In this document: one piece after another, positions 8,647 to 16,809 of the stretch
Numbering within the stretch: the stretch's first letter is position 1
Layout: each line of letters begins with the position of its first letter
Origin: JABWBD01 sp040768665
GTDB lineage: Bacteria; Planctomycetota; Planctomycetia; Pirellulales; Thermoguttaceae
NCBI GenBank assembly: GCA_040768665.1
Contig: JAXGMN010000013.1
Location: forward strand, 186,001 to 250,000
DNA: 64,000 nucleotides
Direction: 5' to 3'
Notes under the pieces: model-generated
Seen by the model: only the letters and a program-made list of their open reading frames with translations
Databases searched by the model: none
What the model was told of the DNA's origin: nothing
Position numbers and translations under genes: made by a program

Positions 8647-8822
8647 ATGCCCGCGGCTTGTCCGCGGGATGGTTACGTTCTCTGCTACATACGCCACGAT
8701 CGCCGCTATCCCCCTTGGTTTCGCCCGCGGCGGCTTTGCCGCCGCGGGCGAAACCAAGGGTGGCACGCGCGGAGGTTCCTGTAGCGGCAAGCGTGAGCCT
8801 CCCACGGACAAGCCGCGGGCAT
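8647..8822. repeat. nested inverted repeats between the 73-bp direct repeats
   Basis: Outer arms 8647-8664 and 8805-8822 are perfect 18-base inverted repeats. Inside lies a perfect 23-base-arm hairpin with a TTT loop (8712-8734 and 8738-8760). No gene is visible between 8348 and 8953. The order direct repeat, inverted repeat, hairpin, inverted repeat, direct repeat suggests a structured element rather than simple terminators. Confidence 0.8.
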
Positions 8823-8884
8823 CCTTTCTAAAACCGTGCCGTGTCAAAACGGACACTTCCAGTCGAAAATACCGTTTGCGAACA

Positions 8885-8957
8885 AGCTGGTGAACCTCGT
8901 TCACCTGCCGGATGAACCGGCAGGGGTCCGATCGTGGTGGATGGGGTTGCGAACTAG
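8885..8957. repeat. 73-bp direct repeat, right copy
   Basis: Second copy of 8526..8598, same orientation. Its right end contains the stop codon (CTA, 8954-8956) of the minus-strand esterase-like gene, so the repeat forms the last codon and the 3' untranslated region of that gene. Confidence 0.85.
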
Positions 8958-10987
8958 TTCGGCGCATCCTTAATCGTGCTGAGCAATGCCTTCACGGGCC
9001 CGTCGTGCTCATGGAAGTTTTCCCCGGCCCCGAGATCTTTGTAAAGCGCTTCTGTCCAATCAAACCCGGGCGATCTCGTCCCTGTCAGAACCGTTACGCG
9101 AGGAAAGAGCAATCCACATGCCTGGGGAAGATCGGCGACCTTGAGAATGTGAAACAGGGCCGTTTCGCATTCAGTTGCCTCGACGGGAGTGATTCCGATA
9201 TGGCGATCCGGCGCGTCCTCCAGGACCACACCGGCAATCTTACGGTTCACCGCAGCCGCGTAGATCACCGGCACAGCAAGGTTCCCTTTTCCCCACAAAT
9301 AGATGCCCTCGGGGTTCACCCCTTTCTCTGCGGAGATTGTCTCGACCGCGGCAAGCACGTCATTGATCCGCAGCGAGCATTTCGTATGGCCCACGAGTTG
9401 GGCGAAGCGGTCGAACAAATAGCGGTCGGCGGTTGACCACGGGTTTCCTCCGATCCCGGTGATTTCAACACAGAACAGGTTGACCCCGGCCTCCAGGTAG
9501 GCGTCGCGGTATAAGGCGGCGAGAGAAGTTTCGTCGATCTCGCCGTCGGCCAGCCGAATCACCGTCTTACGGGCTTCTCCCGGCCTGGCGAAGAAGTAGC
9601 CCTTGTGAGTCAGCTTTCCATTGCCCAACTTCAACTCTTTGCGTTCCACGAAGTATCCCGGATACTCGTTTCTTTCCATGGTTTGCAGTTGGGCATCGAT
9701 CGGTTCGAAAGCGGTCCGGATCACGCGGCTGCGAAGATGTCCCATGAGAGTCTGTTTGAATCGGTTGAATTCCTCTTCGGTGCCGATGGTCCATTGGGGA
9801 GTCGGCGGTGTGAATAGCCGTTCCGTGTGGGCCATGTCGGCAGGCTCCCCGTCGGGAAAGCAGGTCAGCGTCGTGGCGAACTGGCCGTAGATCTTCAACG
9901 GCGAGTCTCCCGTTCGGAGCCATTGGTCCATCCAGGAATTCTCACGATCCCAGATGCCGCCGTCGTAGGTGTGTCCCAGATCATACGTAGCGAATTCGAA
10001 CCTCTCCGGTTTTCCGTAAAGCTGGTAGACCTTGCTGACATAATCCGCAACCGGCTTCGGGTTCGGATAGAGGGTGTCCTTCGTTCCGTGCTGAACGAGC
10101 AATGCCCGTGGCGCAATCAGGCTGTACAGTTCGCCATAGGACAGGCCGAAGCAATTGTAGAACAGATGCACGTCGCACGTGCCATTGACGCCTCCGGGTC
10201 GGTCGTAATCCTGGATCGCAGTAAATCCGCACGAGGCACTTGCGCACGCAATGCGCGGATCTGCGATGGCTGTCCAGAAGGTGCGAGCCGAACCGCCCGA
10301 CAGGCCGGCCATGCCGATCTTGTCTTTGTCCACCATCGCATTCCCGCTGCCATCCTTGAGCGTCAGAAGGTAGTCCACGGCACGGATCCCGTCCCAGACC
10401 GAAGGTCCGATTGCGGAATAGCCTGTACTGTACCAGTTGAAATGGCCGCGGATCGGCCCGTACTCTCCGCACTTGCCCCATCCGGCACCCCGCCGGCCCT
10501 CTTCACCGACCATGGGCAAGGCTATCGACACAAAACCATTCTCGGCATACGTGCGCGGATGGGCCCTGTAGGCATCTCTTCGGCTGTGACCGGGAACGTA
10601 AACTACCGCGGGAACGGGGAAGGAAACGTCCTTCGGAATATAGAGGTGGGCCGCCACAAACACCTTCGGGCGGCTTTCCAGTACGACTCGCTGAAAAGTG
10701 CAATGGTCCAAATCAACAGGATCCCCCACAAGCCGCGGATGAAGGGGAGTCTTTTCGGGAAGTGGATCGAGACCGATGATCTCCATGTACTTCTTTCGGA
10801 GTTCCTCTCGGCCTGCTTGCCACTCGGCCAGTGTCGCGGGCGGCTGACGTTCATTGGTCAATCGCTCCGCCATCGAACGAAGATACTCCATCATGTCCGC
10901 TGAGCTTTTCCGCGGGCCGGCGAAACAGGACAGGAATACCAAAACAAAGACGACGGTTCGGGCTGTCGGGCCTGCCGGATGGGTCAT
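8954..10987 (-). CDS. secreted acetyl-xylan-esterase-like alpha/beta hydrolase, two-domain
   Basis: About 677 aa from the ATG at 10987, chosen because GGGAGG lies 7 bases upstream and the protein then begins with a signal peptide (TVVFVLVFLSCFAG). The first half is an alpha/beta hydrolase: PVPAVVYVPGHSRRDAY strand and oxyanion region, nucleophile elbow GLSGGSA, acid region VQHGTKDTLYP and histidine DLGHTYDGG. This fits the acetyl xylan esterase / dienelactone hydrolase-like secreted esterases of Planctomycetota. The second half (from about residue 400) again looks like a hydrolase fold without a clear nucleophile elbow. Likely substrate: acetylated or esterified polysaccharide, inferred. Its last codon lies in a repeat. 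Confidence 0.8.
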   Translation of the reverse strand: MTHPAGPTARTVVFVLVFLSCFAGPRKSSADMMEYLRSMAERLTNERQPPATLAEWQAGREELRKKYMEIIGLDPLPEKTPLHPRLVGDPVDLDHCTFQRVVLESRPKVFVAAHLYIPKDVSFPVPAVVYVPGHSRRDAYRAHPRTYAENGFVSIALPMVGEEGRRGAGWGKCGEYGPIRGHFNWYSTGYSAIGPSVWDGIRAVDYLLTLKDGSGNAMVDKDKIGMAGLSGGSARTFWTAIADPRIACASASCGFTAIQDYDRPGGVNGTCDVHLFYNCFGLSYGELYSLIAPRALLVQHGTKDTLYPNPKPVADYVSKVYQLYGKPERFEFATYDLGHTYDGGIWDRENSWMDQWLRTGDSPLKIYGQFATTLTCFPDGEPADMAHTERLFTPPTPQWTIGTEEEFNRFKQTLMGHLRSRVIRTAFEPIDAQLQTMERNEYPGYFVERKELKLGNGKLTHKGYFFARPGEARKTVIRLADGEIDETSLAALYRDAYLEAGVNLFCVEITGIGGNPWSTADRYLFDRFAQLVGHTKCSLRINDVLAAVETISAEKGVNPEGIYLWGKGNLAVPVIYAAAVNRKIAGVVLEDAPDRHIGITPVEATECETALFHILKVADLPQACGLLFPRVTVLTGTRSPGFDWTEALYKDLGAGENFHEHDGPVKALLSTIKDAPN

Positions 10988-11058
10988 TTTCAATGCCTCC
11001 CGTTCTTGTTCGTCAATGGTGGTCATGGTAAACAGGGGTGTAGCGCCGTCGATTCTAC

Positions 11059-11182
11059 GTAACCGTTCGCGGGGCGGGAAGGAAGGGGACAGGTCCATGT
11101 TTTCGGACAAAGTCTTTGTCGCCAAATCACGTCAATTGGCCGAAAAATGGACCAGTCCCCGCCCGTGGGCGTGAACGGTTAC
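11059..11182. mobile_element. MITE-like palindromic element, copy 1, with 8-bp flanking direct repeat
   Basis: Ends are perfect 10-base inverted repeats GTAACCGTTC and GAACGGTTAC. Inside is a second inverted pair (about GGGGACAGGTCCAT... and ...ATGGACCAGTCCCC). GATTCTAC stands immediately outside both ends (11051-11058 and 11183-11190), which resembles a target-site duplication. A related copy is at 18622..18744 in the same orientation. It lies in the divergent promoter region between the esterase-like and ceramidase-like genes. No transposase is encoded, so it would be non-autonomous. Confidence 0.75.
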
Positions 11183-11312
11183 GATTCTACCGTCCGCCGG
11201 CCCGGTAGGCTATCATGAGGTCCGGCGCAACCGCGCGGAAAAAATAGAAAAATCCTGCTTGGTCCCGCAGTCTGGCCGTCCTGCTGCGGGCCTTCAACCC
11301 GAGGAGAATGCT

Positions 11313-12656
11313 GTGACCGCTTCCGTCCTCCGCTGGTCGTTTTGCTCGTTGGTTGTCCTTCTCGCCTCTCGGCTCCACGCGGCGGAGCAGAAGGCGTCGC
11401 AGCCCGATTTGACTCCGGCTGCGAGCAACGCGAAGTCCCCCTCGCCGAACGCCGGCGTGAAGACCGCTCAGCCCGCGACACCGCCGGCCTGGAAGGCGGG
11501 GATCGCCACCGCCAAGATCACCCCCGACACGCTGATGTGGATGGCCGGCTATGCTGCCCGAAAGAAGCCGGCCGAAGGCACGCTGCAGGATCTCTATGCA
11601 AAGGCGCTGGCCCTGGAAGATGAAGGCGGCCATCGTGCCGTCCTCGTTACGCTGGACCTGATCGGAGTGCTGAGCAGTGTGCGAGAGAGCGTGGAGAAGC
11701 AGGTCGAGGAGCAGTACAAGCTGCCCCCGCCGGCGCTGCTGCTGAACGCCTCCCACACCCACTGCGGCCCCGAGTACCGGCAGCGCACGGGGCGCGAGGA
11801 GGAGGCCCGCAACTACGAGCAGTTTCTCCAGACCACCCTGGTACGGCTCGTTGGCGAGGCCCTCGCCGATCTGCAGCCCACATCGCTGACCTACGGCCAC
11901 GCGCGGGCCGGATTCGCCATGAATCGCCGCCGCAACTATGCTCTGCCCAAGGACGACATCAACGCCAACAAGGCCCCCAATCCCGACGGCCCGGTCGATC
12001 ACGACGTGCCGGTTCTGTGCGTCTTGGACGCCGACGGAACTCAGCGGGCCGTACTGTTCGGCTATGCCTGCCACAATACCACGTTGCAGTTTTTCCAGTT
12101 CTGCGGCGACTACGCCGGGTTTGCCCAAGAATACCTCCAAGCCGATCATCCCGGAATGACTGCCATGTTCGTGATGGGCTGTGGCGCCGATCAAAACCCG
12201 TACCCTCGCTCCACGGTCGAGCTGGCCCAGAAGCACGGGCGGAGCCTGGCCACCGCCGTGGAAGCGGCGTTGTTCGCCAATCCGCGGCCTTTGCGAGGCT
12301 CGATCCGCTGTGCCATGGAGTACGTGGACCTGCCCTGGGCCGACGCAACGAAGGAGAACCGCCGTTATCCGGTGCAGGTGATGCGAATCGGCAGCGACAT
12401 CACACTCGTGGCCCTGGCCAGCGAGGTCGTGGTCGACTACTCTCTCCGATTGAAAAGCGAATTGGGGCGTCCGCCGGCCATCGTCTGGGTCGCCGGTTAT
12501 TCGAACGGCTATTACGGCTATATTCCCAGCGAGCGAGTTCTGGCCGAGGGCGGCTACGAAGCGCCCGCTTACGCAGCCGGGATCGAAGAGAAGATCGTTG
12601 GCAAGGCCATGGAGTTGTACCGGCAACTGGAGGAAGCGGCGACGCAGAACCCCTAA
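11313..12656 (+). CDS. secreted neutral/alkaline ceramidase-like protein
   Basis: 447 aa using a GTG start at 11313 with GAGGAG 6 bases upstream; this gives a clean signal peptide (LRWSFCSLVVLLASRLHA). The frame is open further upstream without a ribosome binding site. The body fits the neutral/alkaline ceramidase N-terminal family: GIATAKITPD near the mature start, MAGYAARKKP, and the metal/active-site segment LNASHTHCGPE, then NRRRNYALPKDD, FGYACHNTTL and FVMGCGADQNPYPR. Planctomycetes carry many such proteins, whose substrates are mostly unproven and need not be ceramide. It lacks the separate C-terminal ceramidase domain (length about 450 instead of 650-700). Confidence 0.8.
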   Translation: MTASVLRWSFCSLVVLLASRLHAAEQKASQPDLTPAASNAKSPSPNAGVKTAQPATPPAWKAGIATAKITPDTLMWMAGYAARKKPAEGTLQDLYAKALALEDEGGHRAVLVTLDLIGVLSSVRESVEKQVEEQYKLPPPALLLNASHTHCGPEYRQRTGREEEARNYEQFLQTTLVRLVGEALADLQPTSLTYGHARAGFAMNRRRNYALPKDDINANKAPNPDGPVDHDVPVLCVLDADGTQRAVLFGYACHNTTLQFFQFCGDYAGFAQEYLQADHPGMTAMFVMGCGADQNPYPRSTVELAQKHGRSLATAVEAALFANPRPLRGSIRCAMEYVDLPWADATKENRRYPVQVMRIGSDITLVALASEVVVDYSLRLKSELGRPPAIVWVAGYSNGYYGYIPSERVLAEGGYEAPAYAAGIEEKIVGKAMELYRQLEEAATQNP

Positions 12657-12666
12657 AGTCTAAGAC

Positions 12667-12759
12667 GCTATCCGGAAACGGGGACAGGCACCCTACATCT
12701 TGTGTGAAGGTGAGAGCTGATACACAACATCCGGGAGCCAGTCCCCGTTTCCGGATAGC
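12667..12759. repeat. palindromic repeat, 19-base perfect arms
   Basis: Arms 12667-12685 and 12741-12759 are perfect inverted repeats; inner parts include GGGGACAGGCACCC and GGGAGCCAGTCCCC, similar in plan to the core of the elements at 11059 and 18622. This resembles the REP-type palindromes mobilised by RAYT transposases in other bacteria; that link is inference. It lies between two + strand genes. Confidence 0.75.
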
Positions 12760-12815
12760 CACTAAGATCGCCTGCAAATCGACCGCGTCAGTGAGTATTC
12801 CAGGGGAAGCTACCG

Positions 12816-14207
12816 ATGACAAAGCTATTCTCGTCGCGTGCCGGTGCATTCCTGGTCCTTGCCGCAGGGCTGAGTTGCTCGCTGCCCGCGGCGTATCCTT
12901 GGGGCGGCGAACACCGTCGCATTTCGGAAGCGGCCATGGAGGCGCTGCCGTCGGCAGAGCAGGCGTATCTCGGGGGCGAAAGGAACGCCATCGCCCGATG
13001 GTATTGCACATTTCCGGACCTGAACTGGCCCTGCTACGGCCAGTGGGGCGGCGGCACGGGCGATCCGGAGGCAGCGAGGATGCCGGACACGCGGCGGCTG
13101 TGGGAAGTCTCTGTCTATTGTCAGTGGGACCCAGTCCTTCAAACAGGCAAAGGCTATCCGCACGCACCGCCGCAATCGTGCGAGGCCGCCGCGGTTTTCT
13201 ATCGCAGCGCCGTGACAGCTCTCGAGAAATGTCATCTGGAAGACGGCTGCCGATTTCTCGGCGTCATGCTGCACTACATCCAGGACAGCGGGTCTTTCCC
13301 GCACGTGCAGCCGATTCACCGGGTGTTTCACGTCCACTCGATGGAGAATATCCGCATCGACGGCTACACGCCGAACCTCCTGGGCCAAGATCGTCAGGAG
13401 GCCGCCAACAAGCTCGCATCGCGGGTGGAAGAACTGACGGCCTGGACCGAACAGCGACTGGCCCCGCTTCTGGCCTCGGCGGGCGTGCCGTTGGAAGACG
13501 CCCGCCGGCTCGCTTCGCAGCAGCTCATGGCTCCGGCGTTGGTGGACGCGGTGGCAAAGCTGCGCTCGGAAGAACCGGACGACTTCGAGGCGGCGGCTAC
13601 CGACTGTGCCAACCAGTGCGCCCGCGTCTGTGCCGACGCGATCCACTCGGCGATGGCCTTTGCCCGCAATCCGTACGTGGAGCCGGGCGCGAATGAAGTG
13701 AACGGCAACCTCGTTTTCAATCCGTCATTCGAATCAGGCGCCGACGATGCTTGCCCCGTCGGCTGGTGCGTCGGCTGGCAGGACATGCTCGACCGGACAG
13801 GGCGCGTCGAATGGTATCGCGCGGGGACGCACTGGGAGAAGCACGTGCACAGCGGCAGGCGGGCGGCGCTGGTCCTCTGGCCGCCCAAGCAGGGAATTCG
13901 GTGGCAGCAGACCTGGCCGAAGGCCGTTCGCGTGGTTCCGGGCGAGAGGTACCGCGCCTCGGTTTGGGGAAAGGCGGTAGCGGCGGACGGGCTGAGCTAT
14001 CTCGCCTTGGAGTTTTCCGACACGGACTACGAGCCCGTTCGCACCGTGAAGAGCGACGCCTTGGCCTCCGACGCAGGGTGGCAGCAACTGTCGCTGCAGG
14101 AAACGGTTCCGGACTCGGCGAAATGGCTCCGGATCCTTCTCCATGGAGGAGGCAGCGGAGGAGCCATTTGGTACGACGATGTTGAAGTCGTCAGGCTGCC
14201 TCCGTGA
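12816..14207 (+). CDS. secreted zinc phospholipase C-like protein with C-terminal carbohydrate-binding-type domain
   Basis: 463 aa, AGGGGAA shortly upstream, signal peptide (AFLVLAAGLSCSLPAAYPWG) whose mature protein begins with a Trp-Gly and an early His, typical of the zinc-dependent phospholipase C / S1-P1 nuclease fold. Further ligand-like residues appear in GVMLHYIQDSGSFPHVQPIH. Residues about 295-463 form a separate jelly-roll-like domain (NLVFNPSFESGADDACPVGW ... IWYDDVEVVRLPP), as in CBM-like modules of secreted planctomycete enzymes. Substrate unproven: phospholipid, nucleic acid or something else. Likely acts outside the cell or in the periplasm. Confidence 0.75.
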   Translation: MTKLFSSRAGAFLVLAAGLSCSLPAAYPWGGEHRRISEAAMEALPSAEQAYLGGERNAIARWYCTFPDLNWPCYGQWGGGTGDPEAARMPDTRRLWEVSVYCQWDPVLQTGKGYPHAPPQSCEAAAVFYRSAVTALEKCHLEDGCRFLGVMLHYIQDSGSFPHVQPIHRVFHVHSMENIRIDGYTPNLLGQDRQEAANKLASRVEELTAWTEQRLAPLLASAGVPLEDARRLASQQLMAPALVDAVAKLRSEEPDDFEAAATDCANQCARVCADAIHSAMAFARNPYVEPGANEVNGNLVFNPSFESGADDACPVGWCVGWQDMLDRTGRVEWYRAGTHWEKHVHSGRRAALVLWPPKQGIRWQQTWPKAVRVVPGERYRASVWGKAVAADGLSYLALEFSDTDYEPVRTVKSDALASDAGWQQLSLQETVPDSAKWLRILLHGGGSGGAIWYDDVEVVRLPP

Positions 14208-14313
14208 GAACGGTAGAGCACCAGACAACGTCCTTTTTTTCGCCAAGTGCATGAAGCGGCCAGCGGAGCCCGGGCGTCACTGTCTCCGATTACGAACCGC
14301 ACTGCGCCACACT

Positions 14314-14372
14314 AAGTGCGAAGCGCAAGCGAAGGCAACTCGTTGTGCAGCCCTCGCTTGCGCTTCGCACTT
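14314..14372. terminator. long stem-loop between convergent genes
   Basis: Perfect 19-base arms (14314-14332 and 14354-14372) separated by 21 bases, between the end of the phospholipase-like gene and the end of the broken glycosidase gene. The position suggests a bidirectional transcription stop, but there is no T-run, so it may instead be one more palindromic repeat. Confidence 0.5.
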
Positions 14373-14396
14373 GTATGCGGTGGTGAATACTCCGGG

Positions 14397-16533
14397 TTAA
14401 CGCTCGGCGACGACCAGGCAGTGGATGTCCAGCTTGGGAACCACCACGGTGGTGCCCTTCTCGGACTTGGAAGTGACTAAGGACGTGTTGCCCGGGATCA
14501 GCAGGAATCGTTGGAAAGCCGGATCGCGAAACGTGACGCGGATGTCATGGACGGGCAGCACCTCGCGGCGGAGATACAGCGATTCGCCGGCCACGTTCTG
14601 CGAACGGCCTGTCGAGGAGACGTCATTCAGCAGATGTACCACCAGCCGGTCGCCCTGCGCGTGGGTCATGGCCTGCACGACGGTTGGGGCCTCCACCTCG
14701 ACGGGCGGCCCGGCGGCGGCGGCTTCGCGGATCGCCAGTTCCAAGAGGCGGCCCAAATACTCATGTCCGTAGCGGAAGAAAGACCAGGTGAGGTCGAAGG
14801 GCAGGTAGATCACCTTACCCTTGCACGCCCTTGACATACCGATCTTTCGCATTGTCTCGCCCGTACCACAGCTCGGTCTTCTCCGACATGACCAGCCCGC
14901 ACCACGGCGCCAGTCGCGCGTTGCGGATGTACGGCTCTCGCTCGGTGATGTCGGCCATGTAGGCCCGCAGCGTGTCCCGTCCGGGCACCGAGTGCGCAGG
15001 GACGGCGCCGTTGGTCATCATGGTTGCCACGCGAATCCGTGCTTCCAACGGACCGACAGGCATCCAGCCGGCCAGCGACGGCGCGCCCCACATCAGGGCA
15101 CGCTTGCCCTGGCACAGGCCGGCGAGGTGCCAATTCATGAAGTTGTGGCGAGCGGGAAATGCGAAGAACGAAGGATCGACCACGTCGTACCAGCCGGTTT
15201 CCTCCAGCAGGCCGTCGACGGTTTCGGCGACGCGAATCGAGTTGCGCGTGTTGTGCCCGTTTCCGTAGGCCCATGCATTCCACGTGTTTATCACCAGCAC
15301 CGCCTCGGGATCGGCTCCCTTGATCGCCCGATTGAATTCCAGCAACGCCTCTTCCATGCTTCGGTACTTGAAGGCCACCCATTGCTGCCAGAGCACGCTG
15401 TCGAAGTCTTCTTTGACCGGGGGGTCGTCGCCGGTGAGCGCTCGGAACTTCGCCCGGCAGGCCTCGCAGTAGCATTCGTCTTTGCGCGTGTGGAACATGT
15501 CGAAGAAGATGCCGTCGACGCCGATCTGTTCGACCAGTTCGACAATCCGGTTTCGCACGAGATCGCGGTAAGGCGTGTTCGTGCAGTAATAACTGGTCGG
15601 CTTGCCGGCGCTGTTGAGGCATCGCCAGTCCGGATGCGCCTGGCCGAGGGCCGGCGCTTCCCGCTGGGCCCAATAATAGGGCACGTAGCGCATGCCGTGC
15701 CGATGGCACAACTCCGTGATTTCGCGAGTGCCGTCGCGGTCGGGGGACATCTCCTCGAAGCCCCCGTTGCCGATCGGCTGGGGACTCTCGCCGGAAAACT
15801 CGACGTCGTCCAGCAGCACCTCGGCGGCGTCGCCCCGAATGAAGCACGAGACGTGGACCCACTTCACTTTCGGATTCTGCGTGTAGTCGTACGCGGCGGT
15901 CACGCGGTGCCATTGCCCGTCGCCGATATGAGAAGTTGGGATTGAAATGCCGGTTCTCGGCGCGCCGGAGTTTTCCCAAGGCTCGGCCGACATGGGTACA
16001 ACGCCCAGCCAGAGACTCGCATTGGCGGCACTGGAGACTTTGTACCAATACGAGATCTCGCCTTGTAGGCGGTCGAGCATCGCCCCCTGCCGGCCATCGC
16101 GCGGAGTCCAGCGGCGATTGAGATACGTGTACGGTCGGCTTCCGTCATGCACCAATCGGAGGCAACGCCGGCCGGAGTGCGCGTCGGTCTCGCAAGGCCT
16201 TCCGCCGACAATTTCCCAATCGACGAGTGTCCCTCGCAACGCCGGATCGAGTTCGCCGTATTTGCTTTTCCAACCCAATCCCTGCCAGGACGCGCCGCTG
16301 TGGGCGCGGGAGAACATCATCTGCACACCGGCTTCGGCGAAATCGGCAATGACTTTCTCCGGCCAGTCTTGCGATCGCGTGGTATTGGGCAGATCGGTAT
16401 AAGCGACGCGGGTGATGTCGAAAAGCCACTTAGGCGTCGGCGGCGCATCGCCTGCACGAACCGATGAAGCCGTCGCGAGGGCCAGCCAGAACAGAAGCAA
16501 CGGCTTCAGAACAAGTCGGTATCTTCCGGTCAT
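14397..16533 (-). pseudogene. secreted TIM-barrel glycoside hydrolase gene broken by internal deletion and frameshift
   Basis: The main frame starts at ATG 16533 or 16536 (GAGG just upstream, signal peptide VLKPLLLFWLALATASSVRA) and runs to a TAA at 14815. It covers a barrel-type glycosidase: FDITRVAY, a carbohydrate-binding-like insert, RYVPYYWAQREAPALGQ, VDGIFFDMFHTRKDECYCEAC and LVINTWNAW. Just before the stop it reads LWYGRDNAKDRYV. In the next frame, without a gap, the sequence continues as GKVIYLPFDLTWSFFRYGHEY ... VEAPTVVQAMTHAQGDRLVV ... to 14397, a normal C-terminus for this type of enzyme. In such proteins a glutamine-amidotransferase-like trimerisation domain of roughly 200 residues normally lies between those two points; it is missing. 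The junction is about 14808-14828 and contains two copies of CAAGGG. If expressed, the product would be a truncated enzyme. Confidence 0.75.
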
Positions 16534-16540
16534 CATTTCC

Positions 16541-16657
16541 TCAGACCTTTCGTTCGCTCTTCCGGTAGGCGGCCTTGTCAAGCCAGGCCGGATTGATCGC
16601 CATGCCCCAGCCGGGGTTGGCGGGGATCTTGACCTTGCTGATCGTAAGCTTGTCCAA
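16541..16657 (-). pseudogene. C-terminal remnant of an enolase-superfamily (mandelate racemase-like) gene
   Basis: Thirty-eight codons and a TGA immediately upstream of the broken glycosidase. The peptide reads TISKVKIPANPGWGMAINP followed by AWLDKAAYRKSERKV, the typical last strand and tail of planctomycete mandelate racemase/enolase-like enzymes. A stop codon lies a few codons upstream in the same frame and no barrel domain precedes it. The rest of the gene has evidently been lost. Confidence 0.65.
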
Positions 16658-16809
16658 TGAGGTGTGTCAACACGCTGCGGCCCAGGCGTCCCGCTTGGCC
16701 TGAGTTCGAGGGAAGGGAGCCGCCATATGGCCGACATGGAGCTACCAGCAGCGGTTCGATCGCTACACCACGACGATGCGCAATGAGCAACATTCGCGAG
16801 GACAAAACC

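Noticed and set aside
16720..16795. Possible gene fragment reading WPTWSYQQRFDRYTTTMRN
   Set aside because: Looks protein-like, but too short to assign to a family and not clearly linked to the enolase remnant on the other strand.
16657..16809. N-terminal extension of the amidohydrolase
   Set aside because: The frame is open, but the sequence has no protein-like signal and the ATG at 16810 has a ribosome binding site and gives an export signal.
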